A DNA stretch of 13,185 nt, from contig USCO01000052.1 of assembly GCA_900553135.1 (NCBI GenBank), positions 1-13,185 of the forward strand, read 5' to 3'. Shown here in pieces: positions 12,700-13,185 of the stretch (within the stretch, counting starts at the first letter, position 1; each line of letters begins with the position of its first letter). Origin of the DNA: an uncultured Eubacteriales bacterium (lineage in GTDB: Bacteria; Bacillota; Clostridia; Oscillospirales; Oscillospiraceae). Both the position numbers and the translations under genes were made by a program. A model generated the notes under the pieces. That model worked only from the letters and a program-made list of their open reading frames with translations, did not search any database and was not told the DNA's origin.

Positions 12700-13185
12700 T
12701 TACACCGCGGCCTTGCCGTGGAGGGCATAGGCCTGGTCGATGTTTCGGCCCGCACGGCTCACCAGCACCACCAGGATGCCCACCATGACGGCGCAGGCAA
12801 TGAGTCCGGGCACAAAGCCCACACCCAGGCTGCCGGTGGTGATGAGGGTACCAATCTGGTAGACCAGGAAGGCCACGGTATAGCCGGTCCCCAGCTGCAG
12901 GCAGATGCCTCCCAGCAGCCACTTCTTGTCCTTGATCTCGGAGTTCATGGCGCCGATGGCCGCAAAGCAGGGGGGCGTATAGAGGTTAAACATGAGGTAG
13001 GCCAGGGCAGCCACCTTGGTGATGGCAATGATGCCGGCGATCTCAGCGCCGGTACCCTCGATCATGGCCAGCTCGTCGGTGTCGATGAAGTTCTGCAGGC
13101 CCACAAAGCACACGGCCAGGGTGCCCACCACGTTCTCCTTGGCGATGAAGCCGGTGACGGCAGCGGCGGCCAGCTGCCAGCTGAG
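12700..13185 (-). CDS. feoB: Ferrous iron transport protein B, C-terminal part
   Basis: The gene is cut by the right window edge; 161 C-terminal residues are visible. FeoB is the inner-membrane Fe2+ importer with an N-terminal GTPase domain, which is outside the window. The visible part starts in the Gate/Nucleoside-recognition-like region: VTGFIAKENVVGT is the conserved AKE segment, followed by LMFNLYTPPCFAAIGAMNSEIKDKKW, the conserved Tyr-x-Pro-Pro-Cys segment of the second gate, and two or three hydrophobic helices. The C-terminus ends with a short polar tail. The Cys-rich partner gene follows 19 bases downstream. The feoA genes and the promoter must be to the right of the window. Confidence 0.95.
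   Translation of the reverse strand, partial: LSWQLAAAAVTGFIAKENVVGTLAVCFVGLQNFIDTDELAMIEGTGAEIAGIIAITKVAALAYLMFNLYTPPCFAAIGAMNSEIKDKKWLLGGICLQLGTGYTVAFLVYQIGTLITTGSLGVGFVPGLIACAVMVGILVVLVSRAGRNIDQAYALHGKAAV

Noticed and set aside
1..13185. CRISPR array, insertion sequence or transposase
   Set aside because: No regularly spaced short repeats and no transposase or integrase reading frame were seen on either strand.

Overview
The window reads as chromosome of an anaerobic, GC-rich Clostridia, most like the Oscillospiraceae gut group (Flavonifractor, Lawsonibacter or Intestinimonas-like). This is inferred from an oxygen-sensitive pyruvate formate-lyase, a feoB gene with a Cys-rich partner, strong G/C use at third codon positions, AGGAGG-type ribosome sites and consensus sigma-A-like promoters. 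No species can be named from the sequence alone.

Left part (1-6269, all on the + strand): the C-terminal end of pflB with a strong terminator; an RlmD/RumA-type rRNA uracil methyltransferase followed 34 bases later by a cyclase-family metal hydrolase; a CPA1-type K+/H+ (or Na+/H+) antiporter with two C-terminal RCK_C domains; and a MATE efflux pump with a long, structured leader.

Middle (6270-10703): a codB-codA operon for cytosine uptake and deamination (pyrimidine salvage), with a palindrome over its predicted transcription start. It converges on a Crp/Fnr-type regulator gene through a shared terminator. That regulator is divergent from a ZIP metal transporter whose promoter carries an inverted repeat of the DtxR/IdeR/MntR type exactly between -35 and -10.

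Right part (10704-13185, all on the - strand): a membrane-anchored XRE regulator, a tRNA-Leu(UAG), an AT-rich single-gene insert, and the end of a feoB operon (feoB plus a Cys-rich FeoB-associated protein). The most unusual structure is here. A perfect 46-base direct repeat (11658-11703 and 12323-12368) consists of the 5' half of the tRNA-Leu gene, and the two copies bracket an AT-rich stretch holding one uncharacterised 172-residue gene. The layout is that expected if a 665-base unit entered the anticodon stem of the tRNA gene, carrying its own copy of the tRNA 5' half and so rebuilding an intact tRNA. The displaced native 5' half keeps the strong tRNA promoter, which now points into the inserted gene. 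No recombinase is present in the unit.

Metal supply recurs in the right half (ZIP with an iron/manganese-type operator, feoB and its partner), and nucleobase salvage in the middle. The other genes are housekeeping or transport functions without an obvious link.
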